A DNA stretch of 64,000 nt from Acanthacorydalis orientalis (lineage: Eukaryota > Arthropoda > Insecta > Megaloptera > Corydalidae). The translations under genes were made by a program, and so were the position numbers. The first letter of the stretch is position 1, and each line of letters opens with the position of its first letter. This document shows, piece after piece, positions 40,104 through 49,690 of the stretch. The notes beneath the pieces were generated by a model that worked only from the letters and a program-made list of their open reading frames with translations, ran no database searches and had not been told where the DNA came from. The stretch spans positions 32,138,496 to 32,202,495 of the forward strand of contig CM068313.1 in the NCBI GenBank assembly GCA_034766995.1, given 5' to 3'.

Positions 40104-40397
40104 ATTACACTATAAACGGTGTTACGTTAATAATAATGAAAAGTAAAATAGTATAATTATTTATACATTAAAATTAGATTTAAAAAATAAAAAATATCAA
40201 CTAAAAATATGTTCCAGAAATACTTCTGCTAAACAAAGTGTAGACAGAGTGATTTAAAAATAAATACCCGTATGCTGTTGTCTTTATAAATGTAAATAAT
40301 GACGAAGATATCTTTTAGAGACATAAAATGTCTTTCTTGAAAAAGAATAAGTTGACGGTGTGAATAACTCACCTGGTGCATTGTCTGTACTGTGCAT
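28004..40397 (-). CDS. LMO (Bx): LIM-only protein (LMO1/2/3-like; Beadex/dLMO orthologue)
   Basis: Five coding segments on the minus strand, 40397-40373, 32320-32101, 30257-30132, 28677-28536 and 28132-28004, sum to 642 nt: 213 residues plus TAA. All introns are GT-AG. LIM1 ligands are C26, C29, H47, C50, C53, C56, C76 and D79. LIM2 ligands are C90, C93, H112, C115, C118, C121, C140 and D143. Core strings such as [20 protein letters not shown] and [20 protein letters not shown] are typical of this family. There is no DNA-binding domain. Family members are nuclear adaptors that bind LDB/Chip and so limit LIM-homeodomain (Apterous) complexes, with roles in wing and neuron development. The start is chosen because an in-frame TGA lies 9 nt before this ATG. 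The C-terminal tail ([11 protein letters not shown] region) depends on which of three AG acceptors is used. Intron 1 is about 8 kb and rich in candidate regulatory islands. Confidence 0.93.
28137..28535 (-). other. LMO intron 4
   Basis: 399 bp, AT-rich, donor CAG/GTAGGA, acceptor in the AGAGAG cluster. If the intron is retained, translation would add about 11 residues and stop at about 28,503. Confidence 0.7.
28536..28677 (-). CDS. LMO (Bx): LMO coding exon 4 (second half of LIM2)
   Basis: 142 bp; acceptor TTTACAG, donor CAG/GTAGGA. Encodes [20 protein letters not shown] with the last zinc ligands C140 and D143, then a linker, [20 protein letters not shown]. Confidence 0.95.
28678..30131 (-). 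other. LMO intron 3
   Basis: About 1.45 kb, AT-rich, with no second gene or clear mobile element. An open frame on the plus strand (29,754-29,936) lacks protein-like composition. Confidence 0.75.
30132..30257 (-). CDS. LMO (Bx): LMO coding exon 3 (first half of LIM2)
   Basis: 126 bp; acceptor TTTTAG, donor CAG/GTACGAG. Encodes [20 protein letters not shown] and the following [13 protein letters not shown] zinc ligands. The splice phase (AG|A) restores Arg at both ends. Confidence 0.95.
30258..32100 (-). other. LMO intron 2
   Basis: About 1.84 kb, AT-rich. It contains (GT)n and (TA)n near 31,954-31,997 and a perfect 16-bp inverted repeat around a TA tract (32,001-32,070) some 30 nt downstream of the exon 2 donor. 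Short palindromes such as GGTGG/CCACC near 31,254 are noted but not interpreted. Confidence 0.75.
32001..32070. repeat. TA tract flanked by perfect 16-bp inverted repeats
   Basis: AATTCATAACATTATA (32,001-32,016) and its exact complement (32,055-32,070) enclose a (TA)n tract. It would form a long hairpin in the LMO pre-mRNA close to the exon 2 donor. Confidence 0.88.
32101..32320 (-). CDS. LMO (Bx): LMO coding exon 2 (LIM1)
   Basis: 220 bp; acceptor ATTTTTTAG, donor CTCAG/GTTAGT. Encodes the whole first LIM domain from [18 protein letters not shown] to ILCKRDYLR. The 5' part ([17 protein letters not shown]) is GC-rich compared with its AT-rich surroundings. Confidence 0.96.
32357..32388. repeat. 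(TA)n microsatellite
   Basis: About 16 TA units, some 35 bp upstream of LMO exon 2. Confidence 0.9.
33650..34180. promoter_or_regulatory. Intron-1 island 1
   Basis: About 530 bp of higher GC and complexity with no convincing coding frame. It contains copy A of the 104-bp duplicated element (33,785-33,888), a perfect octamer ATGCAAAT (34,119-34,126; POU site) and the 12-mer GCAGTGGCGGCG (34,089-34,100). Candidate enhancer; inference. Confidence 0.4.
33785..33888 (+). repeat. 104-bp duplicated element, copy A
   Basis: Matches the reverse complement of 51,106-51,209 with 13 mismatches and no gaps. The central AAGGAAGAGTGATATATATG is identical. Flanks diverge on both sides. Confidence 0.85.
34181..34260. 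repeat. Compound CA/TA/GA microsatellite
   Basis: (CA)n, then (TA)n, then about 12 GA units. The encoded IYIYIY frame is not a gene. Confidence 0.9.
34563..34770 (+). mobile_element. Possible mariner-type 5' end
   Basis: After a TA-rich stretch the sequence reads TTAGGAGTACAAATTAATTC then GGTGCCTTTAAATTG, reminiscent of mariner terminal repeats. No matching right end or transposase was found, so this is tentative. Confidence 0.3.
35090..35230. promoter_or_regulatory. Intron-1 island 2
   Basis: Short GC-richer block carrying CGCCGCCACTGC (35,145-35,156), the exact reverse complement of the 12-mer in island 1. No coding signal. Confidence 0.3.
35231..36880. other. AT-rich part of LMO intron 1
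   Basis: About 1.6 kb without gene, repeat or motif that I can support. Confidence 0.6.
36881..37170. promoter_or_regulatory. Intron-1 island 3 with Exd/Hox-type site
   Basis: GC-richer block holding TGATTGAT (37,032-37,039), the consensus for Exd/Pbx with Hox proteins, followed by ATAATT. Overlapping open frames on both strands are short and unlike known proteins. Candidate enhancer; inference. Confidence 0.35.
37940..38420. promoter_or_regulatory. Intron-1 island 4 with E-box/CRE-like overlap
   Basis: About 480 bp of GC-richer sequence. TCACGTGACGTA at 38,171-38,182 fuses an E-box (CACGTG) with a CRE-like TGACGTA. Homeodomain-type sites (CTAATTAAAT, TTTAATTAAA) lie on either side. No coding signal. 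Confidence 0.38.
38921..39071. repeat. Interrupted (TA)n microsatellite block
   Basis: About 150 bp of TA tracts broken by CATAAA/CACATAAA interruptions at near-regular spacing. Confidence 0.9.
40041..40100. repeat. (TA)n microsatellite
   Basis: About 29 TA units, 270 bp downstream of the LMO exon 1 donor. Confidence 0.92.
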
Positions 40398-40452
40398 CGC
40401 CTCGAGTCAGTGGCGGCGGCGACTGGGGCTCGCGCGCTGCATTCTTGCTGCG
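40373..40452 (-). CDS. LMO (Bx): LMO exon 1 (leader end, start codon and first codons)
   Basis: 80-bp exon, acceptor TTGTTCCAG, donor CCAG/GTGAGT. The last 25 nt (40,397-40,373) encode MHSTDNAP plus one base, completing Asp with exon 2. Before it, in the same frame, an upstream ATG (40,442-40,440) opens an 11-codon ORF ending in TGA at 40,409-40,407, 9 nt before the main ATG. Another frame is open through the exon but would not join exon 2 in the LIM frame. Confidence 0.8.
40407..40442 (-). promoter_or_regulatory. Upstream ORF in the LMO leader
   Basis: Eleven codons (MQRASPSRRRH) then TGA, in the same exon and frame as the LMO start and 9 nt before it. An upstream ORF this close can reduce or permit re-initiated translation; the effect here is untested. 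Confidence 0.55.
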
Positions 40453-41524
40453 CTGGAACAATAGAAACACAACAGTCACAACACAAACATAGTGACGATA
40501 TTTAATTAGCGCGTTATTTAAAATAACACGTGAGTGAGAATAAATAAAAATACAATTAACAATGACGTTGGCTCTAGCTACTAATTAGTATATAGCACTG
40601 TTAACGTATTTATTCTCTGTTTATGCAAAGGTATCATTTTTTTAAAAACATATATGTTTTAATATATTAACTTCAAAGTAAATATTTTATTATTTTGTTT
40701 ATATTAATTTTTTTATTCATCTCTATAAAAATAGTGAATTTACGAGTGTTTTAAGATTATGTGTATGTGTGCGTGTGTAGATAAGTATAAATTTATAAAC
40801 AAAGAAATATATAGTTATTGAGAAATTTATTATATGTCAATTCTTCCATTTTTACATTTATTACATTTGTTTATAAAAAGTACAATAGTTTATGAATTCT
40901 ACAACTTTATTTAAATACTGAAAATATCTTAGTAGTGTTCATTATTTTATTTTTTATTCATGCGCACTACACAGAATTTTACAAATAAAATTTATTACAA
41001 AAAGGAAACATTTGTTTGAAATAATTTTCTTCTATTTTTTTGCTTTTATCTTCATTATCTCTATTTTTAATGAGTTTAAGTAAAGTTGTTTTAATTATGA
41101 ATATATTTCAGTTAAAATAATGATTTAATATATATTATTACTTAACATTAACGTAGTGCCAAAATATTTAAATTCTAGTTCAGATTCTTTAAAATGTTTT
41201 TATTTTCAGTTTCGTATTTAATTTTTTATTTTCATCGCCCTATTTCTTTTCAAAATTTATCATTTTGAGTAACAAAACACTAATATTTTAACATAAATGC
41301 TCTCCGCGTGAATATAGTACGAACTTTTATTTAAAACTTCAGGGAAGTTGTTAAATACAAATAAATTAAGTTCAGTAAACAACTTTCAACTTTCTATAGT
41401 AGAAATTAATTGAAATATTTCTTATTTCATTTTATATATTGTTATCAAAATATATTTTTTATATCTTTTATTTAATTTAACTCTTTTTTTTAGTTTTATT
41501 TATAAAATTTACATTTACCATTTA

Positions 41525-41572
<48 letters not shown>

Positions 41573-41750
41573 CATCTTACTGTAATATATTTTCTTATGT
41601 GAAGGAATATAAAAATATTTCTTCTTTGTTAACCTATTTTATATTATTAAACTTTAAAAATCAAATATCGAGTCTACGATATTATTTGTATGTTATTAAA
41701 AAGTTTAATATAATAATATTGGAATAAACTGACACCTCGTTAAAAATTAA
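40453..41750 (-). other. 5' UTR intron of LMO, AT-rich part
   Basis: No gene seen. Contains a (TA)n tract at 41,526-41,569. Confidence 0.55.
41526..41569. repeat. (TA)n microsatellite
   Basis: About 21 TA units. Confidence 0.92.
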
Positions 41751-42310
41751 AACTTATTGCGCACAATACGTTGAGCCGTCAGCTTCGTTTACAAACATAT
41801 ATAAATTCAATACATATACGTTATTGTTACGAATTCGAAATTTCTACAACTTCAGTGCAAGTATATACAAAACCCTTTAGTATTTATTGTGTTTATTCTC
41901 GCAATGTTGCTATTAAAACGATCTTCGTGTAAGTGTATACGCGCACTCTCGCGCCATGATTCAAAAGGACATCTCGATGTGACGACGTTATACATAGATG
42001 GCGGGGGCGTGCATCAAACAATGGCCGACAGCACTCTGCACTCTAGGCGGGCGGTAACTCAACACCGAGAGCATTAACGCGGCGGTCTTCGCGACAAGCT
42101 ACAGCACTTAGATAAGTGAAATGTAAAGGAAACTCAGAGTTCGCTTTTCCGTGTTTTAGAAACGACGACGCCATATTGATGTCGTAACGAAAATAAAGTG
42201 GACCTCTTACATAACAACTATCCACCTTACCCGTTCCAAAATATGTGAAATGTCCGTCTCCGAACAGCTCGGATAATATTGGCCACGAACTTATGTAGCT
42301 AAAGTTCATG
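41751..42310. promoter_or_regulatory. GC-richer island between the two 5' LMO exons
   Basis: About 560 bp with CpG-containing blocks (GCGGGGGCGTGC, GGGCGGTAACTC, CGCGGCGGTC). Open frames on both strands (41,889-42,077 plus; 42,043-42,309 minus) have no recognisable domain. Position and composition suit an alternative promoter or enhancer, but no splice donor could be tied to it. Confidence 0.35.
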
Positions 42311-43344
42311 CAGTGTTATTTTCTATTTATTATTATTTCATGTATTTTTAATAGAATAACATTCAAAGTAAAACGATATAACGCTTTCATTATTTTCTCA
42401 AAGTATTTCTTTTATAATTTAATAACAAATAAATAAACGGAAAAACCATACTAAATTAACATTCCCACTTCACAGTTATATAGATCTACTATTTCTTATA
42501 ATATTTTTTTTCAGAAAGAATGTACAAATTTCCTTCAAATAATCCTTTTTAATTATGAAAAATATATTTTCATTACGAGTTTCGAATACTGAAAAAATAA
42601 CTTCTGCTCAAAAAAATATATGATTCTTCTATACTTGTGTACTAAAAATGTTGCCCCATTAAATACAGAACACATATAAGACGTAAATCTCTACGATTCA
42701 CAATATTCTAGACCTCTAATTTTCATATTTATTCATTTTACTATACACCAGATACACTTTGTGTTGAACGATTAGATTATTCCCAACTTAAAGTACTATG
42801 CTACAGACATTTAAGGAAAATTCTGATAATCAATAATGCAATCAAAGAAGATGTACAAACCAACGAAACATATTTTAATTTATTTTATGTGTACAAATAC
42901 GAATAATTTTCTAATTACTTTTTCATTTTTACTTTCATTTTTGAATTATCGATGCTCTTGTTTCCAAGAGAGACTTATAAGTGAATAGATAATACATTAA
43001 TCTGCTGATCAGCAATTCACAAAAAGTACTCATTTAAACTTACGAAATGGTAATTTTAATAAAAAAAAAAGATTATTTGGACTGCTTAATGACTTTCCGC
43101 TATTTAAAAATAAATCCAAATAGAAAAAATATATTGAAAAGTACATTTTTATATTAAACTTTATATTTTTTTAATTTTTATTGTTAGACGCTTAACCAAA
43201 TGTGTCACGACAACGAAAATTTATCGAAAAAGATAAAAACACAAATTAAAATTTAGTTTAAAATAAATATACTTATTTTCCATACAAAAATATTTTACTT
43301 TCTACTTACTCTCATATAAAAATAAAATATTAATATTTACTTAC
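42311..43344. other. AT-rich DNA in the 5' UTR intron
   Basis: Nothing recognisable seen. Confidence 0.55.
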
Positions 43345-43393
43345 CGCTATGACGATCAACCGCACTAAGAGATATTTGATGTCAGCATTGGGA
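43345..43393 (-). other. LMO (Bx): Predicted 49-bp 5' UTR exon of LMO
   Basis: Minus strand: polypyrimidine tract and CAG acceptor (TTTTTTTCAG), 49 bp, then AGCG/GTAAGT, a near-consensus donor. The exon contains ATGCTGACATCAAATATC then TCT TAG, a 7-codon upstream ORF, so it is probably leader. One other frame is open throughout and stays open across exon 1, but it enters exon 2 out of the LIM frame. Splicing to exon 1 is inferred from position and strand only. Confidence 0.55.
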
Positions 43394-44030
43394 CTGAAAA
43401 AAGAAAAAACATATATGAAATATTATAAAATATATTCAATAGCTATAAACAATACATAGTTTTAAATCATATACTTTTTTGATAACAATATCTAAGATTT
43501 TTTTTAATTAGTGACTATTCGAATTTCACATATATTTAATTTACAAGAAATGAAATCAATTTAAATCATTTTCTTAAATATTAACTACAGTTTTATTTAA
43601 AAACATATGGATCATTTTTCCAAAACAGGTATATAATCGAGAAAATATAGTATATACTTAATATGTTATCAAACAGATTACCATTTCTTAATATTTAAAT
43701 ATTATACAATAATAACAAACAGATTAATTAATAATAATGAAATCAAATGAATCTCATAAATTTAATTTAGTAGTTAACAGTGTTAACTAACAAAACTATT
43801 TGTCTAATTAATTAAGAAGCTGTATTTGGTATTGTCTCATTTACCTTTCAAAGAAACAAGAAAAGTGAATACAAACCTATATTAGTGTTTGCGCACGTAT
43901 GTGTAAATATATAGCATTCTACGAATGAGAACTAATTTGTGAAGTAAACTGTATGTGGCGCATAATATTAATGAAATAATAAATATGATTATTTTATATT
44001 ACACCAGCAATCCATAAACAAATGTACTGG
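43394..44030. other. AT-rich upstream DNA
   Basis: Nothing recognisable. Confidence 0.55.
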
Positions 44031-44640
44031 GAATAAAAGAGGTTAGGTTTATCAACAAGGCACGCACTCGTCTACATAACGAACTTTGTTCTAAACACTT
44101 GGCGAAAATGCTTCATCCAAATAACAATTTTCCGTCAGTTTTCATCACCTTGCCCCCCGCGTTTATATGTATGTATTTAATTAGTAGAACGTAGCCGAGG
44201 CTCTCTTGTTTGCATAAACACGACGTTTGTGAAACACGAGCTTAATTGGAATCATAAGCTTTCTCCCTAGCTCGCTGAAAACGTTACACATACATACACA
44301 CATTCACGTCCATGCGTATATATACACATATACGTTTACAGTGGATAGAGGCTTTCTTTTTAATATAATGAACGTTATGCAATAAATAAGACGAAGTTCG
44401 AAACGCTATATTCGAGTAAACTTGTGAGACAGTTAACAACGACCTGATAATCTTAATTATGGCGTGCGTTCTTATCTCTTTTCGTCGTGTGCGTGCAAAA
44501 GAGATGAATTGTAACAAAGAGCCCTGGGAGTCTTGCTTAACGAGCTTGTTAGGCACATCACTATAGTTCGTTGCTTGTGGCACACAAGCAACGATTCCGC
44601 TATACCAAATTGTGACAGTCTATGCGTAATTTAAGAATTA
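44031..44640. promoter_or_regulatory. Upstream island 1
   Basis: About 600 bp of higher complexity. Includes a TTTAATTAGT homeodomain-type site (near 44,176), TTTGCATAAAC, GCTTAATTGG and a perfect 12-bp-arm hairpin at 44,568-44,594. The minus-strand open frame (44,284-44,583) lacks protein-like features. Confidence 0.35.
44568..44594. other. Perfect 12-bp inverted repeat with 3-nt loop
   Basis: TCGTTGCTTGTG, GCA, then the exact complement. A compact hairpin or a dyad binding site outside any TA-rich tract. Confidence 0.85.
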
Positions 44641-44688
44641 TATACAATCATACATACATACACGCATATTCCCTCTAAGTTGCTGAAA

Positions 44689-44703
44689 CACACACACACA
44701 TAC

Positions 44704-44755
<52 letters not shown>
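44689..44755. repeat. CA/TA microsatellite
   Basis: (CA)n followed by about 25 TA units. Confidence 0.92.
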
Positions 44756-44759
<4 letters not shown>

Positions 44760-45873
44760 ATAAAACTAATTTCTGTGCATGCCAATTAAATGAAGAAATT
44801 ATTATATAATCCCTCAAATTTAATCATATTGTACAACACAGAATAGAATATGTTTACAGTGATGTACATTTATTAGCTGTATTCTTGCTTTTTTAAAAAA
44901 CAAAAAAACAGTTACTTTCGTTAATATTTATTAATCCGACCTTTAATATATTTAGGTTTTTTTATATTTATTGTATAAAAATATAAAGTAGATTTAAAAT
45001 ACTATGACAAAAATATGTATACAATGACTTGAAGACCGGCAAGAAGTTACATAAAAAAAATAAAATTTCTAGTTAGGTTTACATTATATTCCATAAGTTA
45101 TTATGTGTATATCTAACGAGTTATAGTTCATTCCTATATTATTTTTTATTTTGTAAAACAATTCTTTGCAAAGAAAAAGTAATATTTCATTAGATTTGAT
45201 ATTTGTAGTTTTGAAAATGAACCTAACCGTTTCATTCCTATTTTTTTTCTAATTAATCAATAAAGCTTTCATCAGTTTTCATCTGATAAGTATTCAGAAA
45301 AGTGTTAAAATATATGTTGCTTATATTTTTGTTCTGAAAAATATTTAAGTACTTTACTAAAAAATAATAATGTAATTTTAATTATAACGTATCAACATAC
45401 ATCTGAGTAGATAATACTTCAAAGAAATGTTAAAAAATGTGTAAATTGAGTCATGTAGTAATATAAATACAATATTTCTTTAAAAATCATCACGTATATA
45501 ACATATTTATTCGTGACCGTTAAGGCATAAGGAATTAATTAAAATGTTTTTATTCATATCTCTTTAAAATGAAATTTTGATAAATCACTTACATGTAAAG
45601 TTTGAAAATCACATTAAAATATATTTAAATATTACAGTTAAATCTATTATCATTTATAAAATATATTAAAATACAACAGTATTTTCTATATCAATATTTT
45701 ACAAAGATTAAACCAAGTATTTTTAAAACCTATCAATAGAATCTTACAAAATGATGAACAAAATATCTAGAGATAATTTTAAGTTGCAAAATAAATTAGA
45801 ATTAATTCATTTTACAAATAATTTATTGACAATTTAATTTAGAGTTTTAAATCGAATTTTATAATTCATTTAA

Positions 45874-45879
<6 letters not shown>

Positions 45880-45945
<66 letters not shown>
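45880..45945. repeat. (TA)n microsatellite
   Basis: More than 30 TA units. Confidence 0.93.
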
Positions 45946-45949
<4 letters not shown>

Positions 45950-46060
45950 CGAATTAGATAATAAAAAACAACGTTACTTTAAATCCTTGCTATAATCAAA
46001 TTTGATAGTATATCCGATACACATGTTGACAATATTAAGTCGTGTATCTAAAAAAAACTG

Positions 46061-46260
46061 CATACAGCAGCACAATAAAATGAAGTCAATAAGACACGAA
46101 GTAGATATGTTTAACAATCCAAGAATTGCTGTAGCTGCGGTTGCATGCAGCGCAAAATGGAACTAATAGCTTTCACACGTTTATCTAAACTACACCGGAG
46201 AGTAAAATAACACGCGGTGTAATTTGAAACGTTATAACGTCACTCAATGAAGACAAACTG
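46061..46260. promoter_or_regulatory. Upstream island 2
   Basis: 200 bp GC-richer block (GCTGTAGCTGCGGTTGCATG, ACACGCGGTG, AACGTTATAACGTCAC). No coding signal. Confidence 0.28.
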
Positions 46261-46940
46261 TACAATAATTACATGTAAATCTCTTTTATGCACAATTGTT
46301 TTCTTATTAATTTATTTTGTGTTTTTCAATAACGCTTGTTGTTGTATGATTAAAAAAAACTCTCCAAATACTAAAACTAATACTTTTTAAATTTGAAATT
46401 TTATATTTTAATTTTTTTCTAATTATTTTATTTCTGATTTAAGTATATTATAATTAATTGATAAATTCATAGTTTTCTTTGATATAGTTTATATAAATAT
46501 AAAATTCAACATTTATTTCAAATTAATAAAACGGTTCTAAATTAAAATAAAATCAACTCTCATAGGTATAGAAAAAAATATGAAATACTTTTTATTTGCC
46601 ACTAACTATTAACAACTTATCTATATTTCAATTACAATATTTTTTTAAAAAAAAGAGAAAAATAAAAAAAAGCAAATTACATTTTAAAATTAACAGTTTA
46701 AAACTATTTTTATGTATGTATGTTATTTTAAATTCTGCTTTAATGTATACTGATACGAATTATATTACCTATAATTACATAGATTACTATCAAACTGAGT
46801 TATTAATATTAACTGCTAACATTTTATTTCGTATAAAACAATTGTTTATGTATTCAACTTAAATATTTTTATAATTTAATATAAAATCATAGTATATATG
46901 CTTTTCGAACTATTTATTTATACTTCCATACTCATTATCA

Positions 46941-46946
46941 TATATC

Positions 46947-46982
<36 letters not shown>

Positions 46983-47022
46983 CGATATATATATATACAT
47001 ACATATATATATATATATATAT
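46941..47022. repeat. TA microsatellite with inverted flanks
   Basis: CATATATCGTTTATA before and TATAACGATATATA after the first TA tract are near-complementary. Confidence 0.8.
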
Positions 47023-47103
47023 TTTGAGTCTAAAATAAAGTAAGATATAATAATACCTTTAATTTTCTATAAAAGCGATCTAATTTTTATACACAATTTC
47101 AAG

Positions 47104-47148
<45 letters not shown>
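47104..47148. repeat. (CT)n-(AT)n microsatellite
   Basis: About 10 CT units followed by about 12 AT units. Confidence 0.92.
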
Positions 47149-47690
47149 AAGTAATGCAAATACTTGTGTATTTTACGAATTTTCTTATAAATTTTATCGA
47201 TTCGAACGCTAGAGATAAAAAAGATTGTCTACATTTTATATATTTTTTAAGAGAGTGTGACTATTTACGTTTGTAAAAATTCATTATTTCTATAATCACA
47301 AGATGTTTTTACACAAATTATAAAAATAAAAAAATTGTAATTGAATTAGTAAGAAAAAACTGATACGATTGTATATAAATACAATCGTATCTAAAAATCA
47401 AAGTATATTGTAAAACTCGTATGTGTCTCTACACCTCAAATTTATCATTGATCTTATTGTATAATATATGTTTTTGGTTCTTTTTTAAGTTGATTTATTT
47501 AATTTTTCGCTTCATTTCAATAACCTATTTTAATTCTATATATACTTTCAGAGAAAATATAATAGAACAAAAAATGCTATTGTTCAAAAGATAAAATAAT
47601 TTAGAATATATATGTTTAAATCATTGCCAGATTAAATCAATTGTTCGTAAAATTGCAATATAATTATATTACGGAAAGTTTATAGTCATA

Positions 47691-48060
47691 ATGACTGGTG
47701 AATTTGACAGCCTTCTGGCCGTTCGGATCTCAACCAAACGTAGATTTATTCCATACGCGTATTGTGTGCAGCAGTCAATTTGCAATGAACATGCACGCCC
47801 GCTAATGGCCCGTAATGGAGGTTCCCGGTTTTACAGATACAAGCAATTTAAGCGTCGTTCCTCTCAATTACAGCGGATTAGCGCACTACTGTTGCGATTG
47901 TTGAGATGCAGAGTTGCGGGGCGTGCGCGGTATTAAAAGGGCACAGTATATAGGCAGGGAACGCGACAGGGGGGTCTTTACTACAGATTCGCGTTCAAAT
48001 GTTGACTAATTAGTGAAATCGGGTTGAATATTTGCTCCTATAGTATATTACAGGTAATGT
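47691..48060 (+). promoter_or_regulatory. Upstream island 3 with TATA-like box and donor-like site
   Basis: GC-richer block running into TATATAGGC at 47,947-47,955, then GGGGGGTCTTTACTACAG, then TATTACAG/GTAATG at 48,046-48,059. This is the layout expected of a TATA promoter with a short first exon on the plus strand, antisense to LMO. The open frame 47,691-47,936 has no known domain. No acceptor or downstream exon was identified. Confidence 0.3.
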
Positions 48061-48841
48061 GATTTGTAAGTTTCACAGTGACGCTAAAATCTATGACTGC
48101 ATAATAAAACAAGCAAATATACAAATGTAGTTCTTTCCCTTTTAAATATTTGAATGATAAAATAATATTTTTTTTCATTAAATGTTCACCGTTTAGTCAA
48201 TGTAAACATATATCACTAGACTATAAAATAATTTAACATATAACTGTATCAAAAATCTAATAAATATTAATATAAAGAAAGAATTAACACGAATATTTGA
48301 AAAATTATGTTGATATAAAATTGTTAAAAAGTATAATCATTATTTTAGTCATTATTAAGTAACATGTATATTTTTAGTTACAAACGTTCGAAAAAAAGTT
48401 GCATATATAAGTCTAAATTTTCCACTCATATGTACAATAAATTTTTCAAATCGAATCAAATACATTTTTCACATAAATAAAACAGTAATTGATTAAAAAA
48501 AATAAAATTTTGATCAATAAAACACATGATTCATAATATTAATTTTGAAACTACTGTTTTTTTTAAATAAAAAATTTTTATTTTATATTTGATGTCAAAT
48601 ACTTTTAATCGGAGTGACAATGTCTTCAAATTTAATAAAATAAAATTTTCGTTTATATAAAAAATGTATGACTGAATCTAAGTTTAAATATAAGATTTAT
48701 TGAATTCAATTATTTATTATTAACGTTTCAAAAAACATTTCTCATTTGAAAATAATCAATACAATTAAAATTTTAATTCATTTTAGTATTTATATTTCTT
48801 TCTACTTTAGTTTAATAATGAGGCTATCATCAGATACAGAT

Positions 48842-48887
<46 letters not shown>

Positions 48888-48980
48888 TAAAATCTTATCA
48901 TAGATATTAATATATAAATATTTTAATTTTTACTATATAATTATTGGATTAAAACACATATTTTATAGTAAAATGTATGA

Positions 48981-49054
<74 letters not shown>

Positions 49055-49230
49055 CTATTGTATTGTACATTTTACATCTTAGTATTCATTTGAATATATA
49101 TATTCTGAATATTTTTCTTCTTATAAAAAAAAGTTTATTGTGAAATGATAATACATATTTTTTGTACATTTATATCCAAAAAAACGTTATGTCTTAATTT
49201 AAATACGCAAGTTTGCACCATTTATTAATT
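48061..49230. other. AT-rich upstream DNA with TA microsatellites
   Basis: CA/TA tract at 48,842-48,886 and a long TA tract at 48,983-49,053. Otherwise nothing recognisable. Confidence 0.6.
48983..49053. repeat. (TA)n microsatellite
   Basis: About 35 TA units, one of the longest uninterrupted tracts. Confidence 0.93.
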
Positions 49231-49690
49231 ACATTAATTATTCCTTAGTAATTCGATAACAATACGAGCTGTCTTCTTACTTCAACGAATAAAAACAAAA
49301 AGCAAACAAGACGAACGTCTACAGAGCAAACATGTTTTTCTTCGGCACGTAATGATTGTAAAGAACACTGTTAATTAACGCACATTTTCCAAATTACTTA
49401 ACAATACGAGAAAATCAACAGCCAGTCCGGTTGTTGTACTCTAATAACGTGAAACAGTGGAAGAGTAGCAACTACGACAAGCTACGTGTGTATTTGCTTA
49501 ATTAGCAGTATTACAAACAAACGTTTTCCACGAATACATAGTAGGGTATTTGGCGTGGGTGGTCGAATACAGTTTTGTTACTGACTGTTAAACTAGTTAG
49601 AGAAATGATTCGCTTATCGGCTTCATTTGGTAATTTCCCCCGTTTCGTGTCTGTCAAATTATAATTAAATCGAGCCCTAATATGGATTTC
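49231..49690. promoter_or_regulatory. Upstream island 4
   Basis: About 460 bp of higher complexity with several homeodomain-type cores (GTTAATTAACG near 49,372 and GCTTAATTAGC near 49,497). No coding signal. Candidate enhancer. Confidence 0.32.

Larger units (their letters stand above)
32321..40372 (-). other. LMO intron 1 (about 8 kb)
   Basis: Splice donor CCAG/GTGAGT, acceptor TTTTTTAG. AT-rich background with microsatellites at 32,357-32,388, 32,522-32,540, 34,181-34,260, 38,921-39,071 and 40,041-40,100, and four GC-richer islands listed separately. No other gene seen. Confidence 0.8.
44641..46060. other. AT-rich upstream DNA with TA microsatellites
   Basis: (CA)n-(TA)n at 44,689-44,755 and (TA)n at 45,880-45,945. 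Otherwise nothing recognisable. Confidence 0.6.
46261..47690. other. AT-rich upstream DNA with microsatellites
   Basis: Contains a TA tract flanked by ATATCG inverted arms (46,941-46,993), another TA tract to 47,022, and a (CT)n-(AT)n compound tract at 47,104-47,148. The open frame at 46,596-46,862 is AT-rich and not gene-like. Confidence 0.6.

Noticed and set aside
41889..42309. Overlapping open frames in the island between LMO 5' exons
   Set aside because: Both strands are open, no splice sites or domain support them, and composition fits a GC-richer island.
43345..43393. Coding exon reading PNADIKYLLVRLIVIA joined to exon 1
   Set aside because: The frame stays open through exon 1 but enters exon 2 out of the LIM frame and soon stops. 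A leader exon fits better.
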